Source: Pyropia yezoensis
Lineage: Eukaryota; Rhodophyta; Bangiophyceae; Bangiales; Bangiaceae
Length of the DNA stretch: 64,000 nt
Assembly: GCA_009829735.1 (NCBI GenBank)
Contig: CM020618.1
Location: 7,132,627-7,196,626 of the forward strand
Direction: 5' to 3'
This document shows, one piece after another, positions 11,269 through 23,064 of the stretch (position 1 is the stretch's first letter; every line of letters begins with the position of its first letter). The position numbers were made by a program, and so were the translations under genes. Below the pieces are notes generated by a model that ran no database searches, was not told the origin of the DNA, and saw only the letters and a program-made list of their open reading frames with translations.

Positions 11269-12115
11269 TGGGAGGAACCACCCACACTTGGGCAGCCGTC
11301 AACGTACTCGTGATGGTGTCAGCGACCCGTGCCAGCCAATAGGGCGACAGGGTGCGGGGAAGAGGATGGAGGTGGTGACGGTGGTGGGTCTGGGGAAGAG
11401 GACAGCGCGACGTCGGTGGTGATCGAGAGGGTTCAAAGGGTGAAGGTCGTCTTTGGTCTGTGTCTGTGGTTGCCCTTCCGGTCTCCCCCGGAGGCGCCGA
11501 CACTCACGCACTATATACTCGCGTCGGGGCACCCGAGGTGCCCCAAAGCATGCGTTTCCCCGTCGCTCCACCGGTAGGCACAAAACGGCCCAAAAACAAA
11601 GCATGGCTCTCAGAACAAAGCATGGGCGGGCGTGCGCACTAAAGGAGTGCAGCCCCAGTTTGCCCCAAACGAAGGGGTCCGGCGTGCGGCGCCTAGGGCG
11701 CCGCCCCAGCCGGCTCCAGACGCCAGTCGGCCCAAAGGTCCGAGAGGCGTGTAAGCACGATTCGATCGAGTCGGCCGAATCGGCCAGCCGGCTAGCCAGT
11801 CACATCGCTGCAATGCTGCAGCGAGGACATTTTAACGGACTCGCCAGCTGTGGCAGATGTGGCTCGTCATGGGTGCTGACGGTGGCGCCTTTCGACAGGC
11901 CATGATGGGCTGTCGATGGCTGCTGTCGTGCGGCCGGCAGACACCGTGAGACAGCGGCTGACTCATCTTGCGTCTGGAAGGTACACCGCGTCATGCCCCA
12001 CAATACAAGGAGTTGATCCAAGTTGCCAGGAGTTGATTCGGCAGGATCTGTAAGGAGAGGTCCCAGATATTATCCCTTAAGTATTAGGCATGGGATTAGG
12101 GGGGAAATCCTTACA
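11269..12115 (-). repeat. 5' LTR of element C (847 bp)
   Basis: Near-identical partner of 6291-7137. It ends (plus strand) with CCTTACA and is followed at once by the duplicated target GGGTG. It holds a minus-strand TATA-like motif at 11511-11518 (plus-strand CTATATAC). Confidence 0.95.
11511..11518 (-). promoter_or_regulatory. TATA-like motif in 5' LTR of element C
   Basis: The minus strand reads GTATATAG. It lies about 240 bases before the inner edge of the 5' LTR in the direction of transcription and is kept in both LTRs; it is a plausible core promoter for element C. Confidence 0.4.
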
Positions 12116-14030
12116 GGGTGCCCCTCCCAACTCGGACATGTCCGCCGCTGACGGCCGCGGCGCCGCGGTAGCTCGTCTGGTTGCACTGGGTGGCGAGCCA
12201 AGGGAAGAAGCCCCCGCCGGCGCAACCGCCGCGTCTACCGCCGCCGCTAACGCCGCAGACGCTGCCGACAATGCCGACTTTGCCGAGGCAGATGCCGCCA
12301 CCGTCGCCGCCGCTGTGTGGGTGAGCCGCTGCCACCGATCCCACAGCGGCAGCACCCCTGCCACCACCGCCGCGGGTGCTGCACGCCTTAAAGCACCCCT
12401 GACAGCCGCCCAAGAAGGCGCTGCGTCGAAGAAAATGCTCAGGACAGGGGGTTGCACGAAGAGCATGCTGCGAAAAAGCAAGAAGGAAATAGAATCGGGG
12501 GCGGGGCAGTAGGAAGAACGGGATTGGGAGGAGGAAGAACGGAGGGGGGGGAGGCGGGGGAGGGGCCAAAGTGGCCTAGCTGGCGAGCGCTCGCCCCGCC
12601 TGGGGCGCATGGCGTACATGTAGTCGATGGCGCGACGGCTGGATGGCGTGATTGTCCACTGCACAAAAAGTTAGGAACACTTCTTACTCAAATCGTGCAG
12701 CTCCGGTACTTTTCCTTGCACCGCGTGAAATCGCATGCGGCGCTTCACCGCCATGCGGGCAGGGTGTACAGCACCAGCTGGCACCTCTGAGCCCGCTGTG
12801 GCGACAGCGTGTAGGAGCGCGCGATCGCCCATGGCGGCCGGGAGCGCTGCTCCTGTGGGCGCCTCGAGCGATGAACGACGTAGAGCAGGCCGCAGGCAGC
12901 GTACCAGAGGTACCAAGACGGTCAGAAGCTCAATAGGATGCAAGCCTGCCCCTAGAACGATGAGGCCACGACGGCACCGCATGTGAATACTTCTGTATGA
13001 TATGCATGGCACCTTGGTGCGTGCGTCGGTGCATGGGCGCTAGACCTACAGAGAAGCTCCTCCCCGTCAGGAACGTGTTCAACGGTGCCATTGAAAAGAA
13101 ATATTTAGCTCAACGGTTGACGCATGCTTTGGAATCTCACACCGCAGCCTGGCAAGGGGATCGAGTGACGCGCTACTGGTGGCGGCGACGACGACCAGAC
13201 GCCGTGCCCGCCAGACTGCTTTTCCACAGACGATGTGATTTCCGCCATAGACATCGGCGGCACCCCCTGGTTGGGCCTACTGAGTGGGGTGCCACAGGAC
13301 CATGGCCCGCGGTGACTACTTCCTGGGCAGCGCAGAGCGGCGGAAGTATACGGGGGGCCCCAGATGCAGACCGCGAGTATGTAGGCCTCCGCCTGCCGCG
13401 ACCGCGTCAGACCTGGTCTCGCGCCGCCCCTTCACTTGCAGCCCCCCTTCCTGCCCTTTCACAGCGACAGGGCCATCCGCCGGGGGGGCAACAACCATGC
13501 GCGCCATCACCTCCGCCGCCGTTGCGCGGCGATGACCGCCCCGCCGCACCTTCACGTCGTGTCCGCCACGACCGCCCTCGCGGCGATGCGGGCGCCCCGC
13601 GGCAGACGCCCGCTCTGCGTTGACCGCCGCGACGACCTCGACGACGCAGGCCTCCCAGAAGACGTCGTCTGTAGCCGCCGTGGCGAGCGGTTTCGGACCC
13701 GCCCAGGCCGAGCCGTCGCTGCCCGCCAAGCCAACGTCACCGGCCTTCGAGGACGGAGCTGGTTCAGTCAAGCTTCACTCAATACTAGACCCTTACCGTA
13801 CTACGGGGTAGTCGCTGGAAGGAAGTGAGTAACTGTCGATGCTAGGAAGGTTGGAACCATTGCGACGACAACAGGAAGGTTACCTGCAGTTTTCAGCCGT
13901 ACCTGTACTCGATCCCGGCCGCACCCCTCCCTGGCGCCAGCAATACCCCCCCCCCCTCCCTCGTGGCAGCAGTCGCAACGACCCTCCCCTGTCGGAGCCA
14001 CCCCTCCCCCCCCCCGCGTAGCCGCAGCCA
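12116..14030. other. region without a recognised gene
   Basis: Several overlapping GC-rich frames exist on both strands. The most coherent are plus 12121-12512 (Ala-rich, MSAADGRGAAVARLVALGGEP, continuing in frame from the host remnant before element C) and minus 13771-13316 (MTEPAPSSKAGDVGLAG). Neither has a recognisable domain, and overlapping frames of similar length argue for composition-driven openness. A host gene interrupted by element C is possible but not shown. Confidence 0.4.
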
Positions 14031-16550
14031 GCATGACCCCCCCCATGTCGGCGACCCCTCCGCCAGCGGCTGCCCCTGCCCGCTGCTTCCTCTTCCGCCC
14101 GAGGCAGTCCCCCTGCCCGCCGCAGTCCCCCTGCCCGCGGATATCCCCCTGCCCGCGGCGATCCCCCTGCCCGCTGCTACCCCTCTGCCTGCCCGCTGCT
14201 GTCTCCCTGCCCACGGCTGCCCTTGCCCGCGGCTGCGCCCCTGCCCGCGGCAATCTTCATGCCCGCGGCTCTCCCCTCTGGCCGCGGCTGTCTCCCTGCC
14301 AGCTGCTTCCCCACGGCTGTCCCACTGTCCGCGGCTGTCCCCCTGCCCGCGGATCTCCCCCTGCCCGCGGCAGTCCCCCTGCCCGCTGCATCCCCTCTGC
14401 CTGCCCGCAGCTGTCCCCCTGCCCACGGCTGCCCCTGCCCGCGGCTGTCCCCCTACCCGCGGCTGCCCCCCTGCCCGCGGCAATCTCCATGCCCGCGGCT
14501 CTCCCCTCCGCCCGCGGCTATCCCCCTGCCCGCTGCTTCTCTTCTGCCTGCGGCTGTGCCCGTGCCCGCGGCTGCCCCTGCCCCTGCCCGCTGCTTCCCC
14601 TCTGCCCGCGGCTGTCCCCTGTGCCCGCGGCTGTCCCCCCTGCCCACAGCTGCCGCCCTGCCCGCGGCTGCACCTGCCCACGGCTGTCCCCCCTGCCCAC
14701 GGCTGCCCCCCTGCCCACTGCTGTCCCCCCCTGCTCACGGCTGCCCCCCTGCCCGCGGCGATCTCCCTGCATGCGGCTGTCCTCTCTGCCCGCGGCTGTC
14801 CCCCCTGCCCACGGCTGCCGCCCTGCCCGCGGCTGCCCCTCTGCCCACGGCGCTCTCTCTGCCCGCGGCGACCTCTGCCCGCGGTTGCCCCTGCCCACGG
14901 CTGTCCCCCTGCCCGCGGCTGCCTCTGCCTACGGCTGCCCGTGCCCGCGGCTGCCCCTCCGCCCACGGCGATCTCCCTGCCGGCGGTGACCTCACTGCCC
15001 GCGGCTGCCGCTGCTCGTGGCTGCCCCGTTGCCCGCGTCAGCCCCCTCTGCTTGCGGCTGTCCCCCTGCCCGCTGCTTCCCCTCTGCCCGCGGCTGTTCC
15101 CCTGCCCGCGGCTGCCCATTTCCTCGGCTGCCCCAGCCTGCGGCTGCCCCTACCTGTGGCTTCCCCCCTGCGCACGGTGGTCTCCCTGCCTGCGGCGACC
15201 GCTCTGCCCGCGGGTGCCCCCCTGCCCCCGGCCATCTCCTTGCCAGCGGCCACCTCCCTTCGGGTTGCGGCTACGTCCACGCGGGCGCCGGCGGCCAATG
15301 CCCTGCCGGCGGCCACCGCCCAGCCGGCGGCCACCGCCGTGCCGGCGGCCGCCGCCCTGCTGACGGCCACCCCTCTTCTATCGGTCAGCCCCCTCCTGGC
15401 GGCGGTCACCCCTCCTCTGGCGTCCACACCCCTGCCGGCTGTCACCCCCGTCCTGGTGGCCACCCCCATCCTTGGGGCCAGCCCCATCCTGGCGGCCACG
15501 CCCCTCTTTGGGGCGATCTTCCTCCAGGAGGCCAGCCCCTTGCTTTGGGCCATCCCCATCCTGGCGGCAACGTCCTTTCTCAGGGCGATCTTCCGGCAGG
15601 CCACGACGCCCCTCCTGGTAGCCACGCCTCTCCTTTGGGCGATCCCCATCCAGGCGGCCACCCCCTCCCTGGCGGACACCGGCCGACCGGCGACCAGCCT
15701 ACTACCGGCGGCCAGCCTTCTGCCAGCGGCGACCTTTCTGCCGGCGCTCACCCCCCTGCATGCGGTCACGTCCAGGCCAGCAGTTTGCCCCCTCCAGTCG
15801 GCCATCCCCCTGTCGGCCGTCACCCCCGTCGTGGCGGTGGTCACCATCCTCCGGGCGGCGGTCACCCCCTTCCGGCGTGCACCTTCCTGGCAGCGGTCAC
15901 CCTCCTCCTAGCCGTCACCCCCTGTTCCCGGTCACCCCCTTCGTGGCGACGGTCACGCCCCTGCTGGCGGTCACCGGCCTGGCGGCGGTTACTTCCCTCA
16001 CGGCGGTGACCTTTCGGGCGGCGGTCACCGCCTTCCTGGCGGCCACTCCCCTCCTGGCGCTCACCCTTCTCTTGCCGGTAACACGCCGCTCGGTGGCCAT
16101 GCCCCTTCCGGGGGTCACCCCCCTGCTGGCGGACGTTCCCCTCCTGTCCGTCACCCCCCTCACGGCAGCTATCTCCCTCCTGGCTGTCACCCCCCTCCTA
16201 GGCGCCACCCTCCTCTTGGCGGTCACCCCCTTATTGACGGTCACGCTCCTCATGGCGGTAACCCCCCCCCTTGCGGGTACTCGCCACCTGGCGGCCATTC
16301 CCTTTTTGGCGGTCACCCCTGTCACCACAACCACCAACCTCCTGGTGGCCACCTCACTCCTGGCGCCTGCCCCCTTCCTGGCGGCGGTCACCCCCGTCCT
16401 GGCCGTCATCCCCCTCCTCGCCCTCGCGGTGACCCCCCTTCTGGCTGTCACCCGCCTCCTGGCGGCCACACTTCTGCCGGCGGCCGCCTGCCTTCTGGCG
16501 GTTATCGGCCGGGGGAACTCTAGGGGGAGGGGGGGGGGTCGCGGTGGCAA
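14030..16550. repeat. 18-bp-period minisatellite, two sub-arrays
   Basis: From about 14030 to 15280 the array repeats variants of CCCCTGCCCGCGGCTGTC. From about 15280 to 16500 it repeats variants of GGTCACCCCCCTCCTGGC. Both keep a period close to 18 bp. Because 18 is a multiple of three, long frames stay open on both strands at once (for example plus 14223-15911, plus 13963-15363 and minus 15119-13893), giving PLPAAV, CPRLSP, LLAVTP and GQPRAG repeats. I read these as by-products of the period rather than genes, though expression of one frame cannot be excluded. Confidence 0.9.
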
Positions 16551-16835
16551 TGATGGCGTCCGCGGTGGCGATGGTGGGGATAGCTGTGGCAGACTTCTAC
16601 TCCCCCTCTCCCTGAAATCTAGCTATTGCTACGCGTACAAGAACACGCGATTGTGTGGGTAGGGTCGTTGGCGCTGGTGGTCATCCGCTTGGTTGCGCTT
16701 AGGAAGTGTTGCGGTGGATTTCTACCACGCACATGGGTCCTGGTTGGGCGTGACAGGGAAGCGGAGGCTGTAGAGCAAAGAGCTCGCGAAGACTAGGCCG
16801 AGAAGAAAAGTGCTCATCACAGCTACTCAGGCTTC

Positions 16836-19800
16836 CTAAACACCGGCACTACCACCATTCTCGTGGCCAGCATCGGCATTACTGCCGACCGATTGAGTAG
16901 ACCCAGCCGCCTGGCTCGCCGCCATCATGAGGCTGATAAACCAGGCTGGCGGTGTCGCGCCTGCCTCGGTGCCGGTGGGCGTCGCGGCAGTGGCCGCGGG
17001 GCCGGCAGAACTGCCACTCCCAGCAATAGAACCCATGCGCAGAACCGCGTTCTCCGCCTCCAGCGTCTTGTTCCGCTGCTTCAGCAGCTCCTTCTCCAGC
17101 TCGGCGATGCGGACGTGCGCGGTCGCACTACCCGCGGGTGTCCCTTCGACAGCCCGGCGCCGTCTTTTCGGCTGCGGGCCACGGGCGGGTGCCTCAGAAT
17201 GCCGATTGGCACTGACACCTGCATCCGCCCGCGCCCTCCCACCGCCCCCCCTCCCCTCGCGCTCTTGATCGCCTACGCGACCTTCACAGTTGCCCGCGGC
17301 GTTCTGGACCCCCGTGTCGCCATCTGCAATTTCGTCGGCGGCTGCGCCGTCGGCTCGCGGCCGGCTCTCCCGACGCCGCTTTTCCCGGCGTCGCTGGGAG
17401 TAATCTGCGCGCTCCATGGAGGAGTGCGTGCCGGCAGCGCGGCCGTTGTCCAGCTCCTCTGCGTCCCGGTCGTCCACAAACTGGCTCTCAGTCATGGCCA
17501 CCATTAGCGGCTGCCGACGCCCGCAGAGCTTGTAGATCCGCTCGTGTTGGGACTCCTCCGCGTTTGTTGTTGAGGAGGCCACCTCCCGCTGCAACGGATC
17601 TGCATTGGAAAACGCGAGACAAAACGCTGGCAGGAAGCGCGGGTTCCCCAGGACGCCCGAACAGTCGCGAGACGGCTCCTGCTCAATCACCAACGCGCGC
17701 AATCGCTGCGCCTCCTCGACGTTGTAGCACTCCATGAGCTTTCGCAGCGTCGCGCGCACGGTCAAAGGCGCCCGATCGCACACCCGGTTGGCGTGGGCCT
17801 TGCAGCCGAAGAGGATGTTGCGGGCGTGGTCGTCCACAGGAAACTCGTCGAACCCAACGTCTTCGAGGGCTTCACAGAGCCCCCCTGCAAGCGATGCCGA
17901 GAAGTCCAGGGTGATCCCCACGAGCACGCCGCGCTTCATTCGACGGACGCTCTCGGTGGCCTTTTCCACCACTGCAGCGGAAGGGACCTCGTCAAGCGAA
18001 GGGTCAACCACGGACAGCTGCCGCTGAACAAGCACGTGCCAGAGCGCCCAGGCAGGGTTGATCTTCAGGATTTCTTGAAAAAAAAGCCTGTAGCAGGTCC
18101 GCGCGACCTGCCGCGTCGCTCTCTGGATGAAGAAGCGCGCCAGCGTCACGCCCTTGTTATTAATCGTCGCGGAGATGGCAAGTACGAAAAAATCGCCGTC
18201 CCGCGCCAGCCCAACCGACTCCACCGCTTTGTAATACTCGTCCGTCTCCAGCGCCAGCACACCATTCGCGACGCGCCGCAAGTTGGTCTCCAGAAAAGCC
18301 GGAAAAACGTAGGCGATTGCGTCAGACACGATAAGGGCACGGAAATAGGGGTCCCCCGCCACGACCGCTCGAGCCACCACCTTCAGAGCGGCGTCGCGAC
18401 CCTTCCCCCACGGATTGCGCTCGGCCGCTGTCTGCCGGCGGGCACACCGCAAGGCTGTCTGCGTCACAGAAGCTGCCACCCGACCGTACTCGTCCGCCAG
18501 CTTTGCGCGCACGTCCTCCTCCTGCGCTGCGAGCGAAATGTGGTGGTGTTCTTTCACCTCCGCGGCGGTGACGAGAACCCCGCGGGTCGCGGTCGTGATG
18601 GGAGGCGGGGGGTGGGTGTGCGCCCCGACGGAGAGAAGAAGGAAGCTCCCCTGCACATCCCGTCCGCCGTCTTCTGTCAGCTTCACGCCGACCTAAAGCA
18701 CGCTGCTGCAGGGGACGCGGCGCGTGAGCGCCTGGGCCTGCCCAGCGTGGGACCGGCACTTAAACCGAGAACCCACTGCACGGACGGCCATGCATGGGTA
18801 GTTTGCGCTGACCTCTGCAGGGATGTCCGTCACCTCTCTGCAAAAATATTGAACGAGCAACGCCAGGCAGGAAAAAAAAAAAAGCACGTCGATGGCAACC
18901 AATATCACAGGATGTCAGAACTGCGCTCGCGCCATCAGCTAGGGAGGGGGATGGTCGTAGAGCTGGCTCCCCTGTTGTCAATGTACGGATAGCACGCCCC
19001 GCTCTGCAGAACAAAAGCGGGGAAATGGCACAAGACGAGAAGAACTAAGGCCGCCATGAGCAGACAGGCATAGGTGCTCATCCATGGTGCTCAGCGCGAG
19101 AAAGGGTCAGGATAGGGGGCGGCGAGCTCGTTCCGACGCATAAGGCAGGACACCGCGTACCACAATCCGTCCCTGACAGCATAGTCATTGTCGGGGGCGC
19201 CATCACCCATAACATCGAACGAGACGGCGCTCCACGGTACCCGCCGTGGAAAGAGAGGCAAGGAGGGGGGGCCCGCCGTCGAAAATAGAGGCAAGTAAAA
19301 GACGGCTGCCCTGGCAACAGATGGAAGAAGGGGGAGACGGCCATGGAAGCGTGACGCGCACCCTCATGCGGTCCCAAGCGTACCTTTCGTCGCTCAGCCA
19401 CCTCTCAATGTTGGTCAGGTTTCGGACGTTCGCAAGGGAAGAGTTTTTGTGGCCCAGACGGTTCTCGCGCGAGTAGCCGGCACACCCCAAAAACTTTCTG
19501 CCCGACGACCGGATCGTGACGACCGTGCCCTTTGGCGGAGTATCTAGGCGCGAACACAGGATGTTTGGGCAGGGCTTGTGCTCGAACGGCACCAGAACGG
19601 AGGTGTACGGGTCCCACGCCCGTCCCAGCGCCTGCTGCTCCGTGTCCGCGGAAGCTGTCTCGGAGCTCGCCTCCGCAAATAGTTTCTCGTAGACGCCGTA
19701 CTGGTCCGCGTCGCCGGCCTCGAGAGCTGTGTGAGGCACGTCCAGAACAGTGCGCGGAACGTTCGCGCAAGCCAGAGCACGGGTACTCGGTCCAATCATA

Positions 19801-20166
19801 CGAACAAAAGCCGAGGCTGAGAGACAGTTGATTTCCCAGCTTGCGGCTCTGCCCCCCAGGAGACTTGTACGCCACAAACATCGTTGGGTTGCAGTCCTTC
19901 TCGACTGACGCGACAGGCACCATCGTCAGGACCCCGCTCGTAGACGAGCTGGACGTTTGGGGGTAGGATAGAACAACGAGGCACTCAACCACCTTCTCCG
20001 CCATGAGGGTGCGTTTAGCCCGCCTAGGGCCAACCTCGAGCACAGGGAGGTGCACAGGTGTGTCGTCAACGCCATCAGAAGCCAGCCTATCCGCGCTGGT
20101 GTCTCCAGGCGCGAACGGCGGGCGCCCCGTTGCACCACCCCCACCGCTCGCCGTCCCAGACGTCAT
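16836..20166 (-). pseudogene. MULE-like transposase gene, decayed or with unresolved introns
   Basis: Minus strand. The N-terminal part starts at ATG near 20166 (MTSGTASGGGG) and runs to about 19280 with a frame change near 19780. It contains a zinc-ribbon-like segment (KPCPNILCSR, then KFLGCAGYSREN and GHKN). After a gap, 18790-18690 reads FKCRSHAGQ...PCSSVL, hits an in-frame TAG, then continues in one 616-codon frame (18686-16836). Its first residues include GAHTHPPPP, the His-x-His end typical of WRKY/GCM1-type zinc fingers of Mutator-like transposases. The core has TLDFSASLAGGLCEAL and GCKAHANRVC, like the conserved Asp and Cys/His motif of MULE transposases. The tail has basic clusters and a leucine-zipper-like stretch (IAELEKELLKQRN). 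Family assignment is inference from motifs. Confidence 0.45.
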
Positions 20167-20285
20167 GATGTTCGGTGAAAGTGGTCGGGGGGAGGCGCAT
20201 GAGAGGGGGATGGCGCGGTCAACGGCGGTACCAGGTCGTGCTGACGGAAGGCGGCGTGGTGACAAGCGCAGGCGCGAGGTCAACC

Positions 20286-20750
20286 ACCGGGGCGGGGTGG
20301 CGACGACGGAGGGCGGGGTAGCGACGACGGGGGACGGCGTCGGGACCACGGGGGGTGACGCGGCGACGACGGGGTGGGGGCCGGAGACGACGGGAAGGAG
20401 GGTGGCGACGACGGGGGGGGGAGTTGCGACGACGGGGGGGGGAGTTGTGACGACGGGGGGGGGAGTGGCGACCACGGGGGGGGGTGGCGATGACGGGGGG
20501 GGGGTGGCGATGACGGGGGGGGGGGTGGCAATGACGGGGGGGGGGTCGGCGACGACGGGGGGGAGGGTGGCGACGACGGGGGGGGGGGTGGCGACGACGG
20601 CGAGGGGGGTGGCGACGACGGGGGGGGGGGTGGCGACGACGGGGCGGGGGGCGGCGACGACGGGGGGGGGGAGGCGATGACGGGGGGGGGGGGTGGCCAC
20701 GACGGGGGGGGGGGTGGCGATGATGACGGTGTGGTGCCCCCCCCCCCCCG
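20286..20750. repeat. G-rich tandem repeat (GGTGGCGACGACGGGGGGGG type)
   Basis: Roughly twenty units of about 18-24 bp combine GACGACG with runs of 7-10 G. The G-strand is the plus strand, so it could fold into G-quadruplexes. On the minus strand it reads as PPPVVATP repeats and would form a 5' extension of the transposase-like frame, which is probably fortuitous. Confidence 0.85.
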
Positions 20751-20792
20751 ACGGCTCAGATGCTCGCCTGGTTTTGGCGCCCACGGCGCGCG

Positions 20793-20880
20793 CGCGCTTT
20801 TTTTGGGCGCGCGCTTTTTTTGGGCGCGCGCTTTTTTTGGGCGCGCGCTCTTTTTTGGGTGCATGTTCTTTTGGGGGCGC
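20793..20880. repeat. four tandem units of TTTTTTTGGGCGCGCGC
   Basis: About four copies of a 17-bp unit mix a T-run with alternating GC (GCGCGCG), followed by a 16-20 G run near 20886-20903. Alternating purine-pyrimidine tracts of this sort favour Z-DNA. Confidence 0.85.
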
Positions 20881-21108
20881 GCTCGGGGGGGGGGGGGGGG
20901 AGGTTCAGGTACGGCTGGAAGGACCAGGTAACGCTGCCAAGTTCGTGCCAACGTTCTAACCTTACTACCATCATCAGTTCCTTACTTACTTCCAGCCACA
21001 CACCCCCGTACTACACATGCCCTCACCATCGGCAAGTCAGCGAGCCCTCTGCTTCAAAGTCATCGATCAGCCGGCCGAATCTGCGCGTTGACGGAACGTT
21101 CAGCGGCT

Positions 21109-21751
21109 CAGCAGTGCTTATCCCCTGTCAAGATACAAGCACGATTCTGGCCAGATCTCTTGCTTCGTTGTGCAAATTCTTGCTCTGCTCGAGCACGAAA
21201 ATGAACGGCTCGAGCAGAACTTTGCTTTTCTGATCGAGGGGATGGCCTGAGGCCAAAGAATCTCCCCCAGGATGACCGACACGACGGCCGCTGTCGATGT
21301 TCTGTCAACCAATGACAACAGCGGTGGCGCTGCTGTTTGCTGGACGGAGCGTTCCATTGGTCAGAATTCACGTTGTAGATGTCGAGTAAGGCGGAGAGAT
21401 TTTTCCGTGCAGACCCTCGAAAGCTGTCGTCGCGCAGGTTTTTGCTCATCCAGTGCGAGAGATTGCGCGATTTCTAAAAGCGTTTGTTTAAACATTGCTC
21501 CCAAGCGTAGCGATGGTCGGTCGCTTCTTTGCGCTTCACGAGAGTGCTCTCCTTCCCCGAGCGCTTCCGGTCATGCCAAGGGAGGTGGCGACCACCAATC
21601 GCCCGAGCTGTTATGGGCAGAAAGCAAGAAACGGGGGAAAAAGCGGTGTATATGATTCCTTGAGGGGGGGTCGATGCAGGTTTTATGCAGGTTTTTGGTC
21701 GAGAATTTTCCAATAAAGCAAGAAAATTTTGACAGGCGATAAGCAGTGCTG
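21109..21751 (+). mobile_element. small TIR element (MITE-like), copy 1, complete
   Basis: It begins CAGCAGTGCTTATCCCCTGTCAA, and its other end read in reverse begins CAGCACTGCTTATCGCCTGTCAA, so the terminal inverted repeats are about 22 bp with two mismatches. The body matches 37093-37669 in opposite orientation. It has no transposase. It holds an 11-bp-arm hairpin (TCTGCTCGAGC at 21184-21194, partner 21208-21218). Flanks share CAGCG a few bases out, but an exact target duplication is not clear. Confidence 0.7.
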
Positions 21752-22312
21752 CGCAGCGTGCGCGTCCCTCTCGCATGCTGCAGGATGCGATCCGCCAGTC
21801 CCGGCCCCCCCCTCGTCGCGCCATCGAAATGGAAGGGGCGGCGGCAGCCAATTGGGAGTGAAACCGCGTGGCCCGTCCGCATGGGGTGGGCCACCTGGCC
21901 CCCCACCTCGTGCATCCCCCGCCCAATCTCCCGATGGCCCCCGGTGTCCCCAGGGTGGCCACAGGGCCATCAATCGCCCGAGAGAGGGGCGGTGCGTCGC
22001 ACTTCTCCCACAACGAGGTTGCTTCTCTGTATGTACGTGGCGGTCTCCCTGCTGCTGCCCTTGCGTTGTTTTTTTGCCTTTTTTTGATCCCCTTTTTTGG
22101 TGGAGCCCAGCACCGCCCCTGTTGCGGGCCTTGGCAGGCCTGCACAGAGCATTGAAAACGATGCATGCGCCTCGTCCCAGCCACGCCCTGCCGCGAACCA
22201 CCACCTCAACGGTCACATCCCTCGAAGACACCCCCTTTCATCTCCACCCCTCCATCTACGTTCCTGCGTTCGACCCCCCCTCGTTCCCCCCCTCGTACAC
22301 CGCCACTTCACC

Positions 22313-23064
22313 ATGACGCGCAACATCGTCATTGCCGTCGATGGCGACACCCCGCAGGCGGTGCAGCTGCTCGAGTGGGCGGCCGAGAACCTCAACATCC
22401 GTTCTGAAAAGAAGACCGGCAGCACCGACGGCGTCGCCCCGGCCGAGCCGGATGTGCACGTGACGATCCTCTACGTGACTATCCCGCCCAAGCTGCCCGA
22501 CTGGGGCTTCCACACCCTCTTCACGGGTGATCAGGTGTGGGAAAGTACGTGGCCGCGCGGATCGGGGGTCAAAGGGGCGATGCTCTATTCGGCTGTTGTG
22601 TTTCCTCACTACTCTATGTTGCGCAGGCGGCTTTTTTTTTTTTTTTTTTTTTGCTCAGTGCTGGTCTCTGACACTTGCGCTGGGTTGCGCTCGCTGCCCA
22701 CGTATTCGTCCTTGTTCCTTGCCTCTGTTTCACCTTGTTCGTTCCCGTCTTTACCCTCCTGTACCCTATGTCCTCCCTTTCCCCCGCAGACATCCTCGTC
22801 GAGAACCAGAAGCGCGCAGAGGCGGCCAAGGATGCCCTCCGCGATCACGCCACGCGCCTCGACCTGCCGGCCGGGGTGGAGTCGCGCCCCGGGGACCCCC
22901 GCGAGGTGATCACCTCGTTCGTCAACACCAGCGGCGCAGATCTGCTGGTGGTGGGCAGCCGCGGGCTGTCGGGTGCTTCTGCCATGCTAATGGGCTCGGT
23001 GTCGTCCTACTTGGTGTCGCACGCGGGGTGTTCGGTGGTGGTGTACCGCGCGCCCAAGGCGTAA
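22313..23064 (+). CDS. universal stress protein (USP) family, one intron
   Basis: Join 22313-22544 and 22790-23064, 168 residues. Start ATG at 22313 lies in CACCATGAC. Exon 1 gives MTRNIVIAVDGD..., the beta-1 strand and Asp typical of USPs. The intron 22545-22789 has GT (AGTACGT) and AG (CCCGCAG) ends, phase 1, and joining keeps the frame (Asn at the junction). Exon 2 ends in the ATP-binding signature G-2x-G-9x-G-S: VVGSRGLSG...LMGSVSSYLVSHAGCSVVVYR. USPs of this class bind ATP and act in stress response as dimers in the cytosol; no targeting signal is seen. The intron contains a T-run of more than 20. Confidence 0.9.
22545..22789 (+). other. intron of the USP gene
   Basis: 245 bp with canonical GT-AG ends. 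An uninterrupted T-run of about 24 bases starts near 22629, some 140 bases upstream of the 3' splice site, and a pyrimidine-rich tract adjoins the AG. Confidence 0.85.

Larger units (their letters stand above)
6291..12115 (-). mobile_element. Ty3/gypsy chromovirus, element C, minus strand, integrase-deleted
   Basis: Two 847-bp LTRs (6291-7137 and 11269-12115), differing by about ten bases by eye, bound a 4.1-kb interior. The 5-bp target-site duplication GGGTG flanks both ends (6286-6290, 12116-12120). Reading on the minus strand the order is 5' LTR, primer-binding site, leader of about 570 bp, gag, protease-RT-RNase H, integrase C-terminus plus chromodomain, polypurine tract (7138-7149), 3' LTR. 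The integrase zinc finger and DDE core are missing, so this copy must have moved with integrase supplied in trans, or lost the segment afterwards. Confidence 0.95.

Noticed and set aside
13893-15911. Very long frames (408-562 codons) on both strands
   Set aside because: They result from an 18-bp repeat period without stop codons; encoded repeats differ by frame and none is favoured.
21101-21759. 8-bp hAT-type target duplication around the TIR element
   Set aside because: CAGCGGCT and CGCAGCGT are not the same; only an offset CAGCG is shared.
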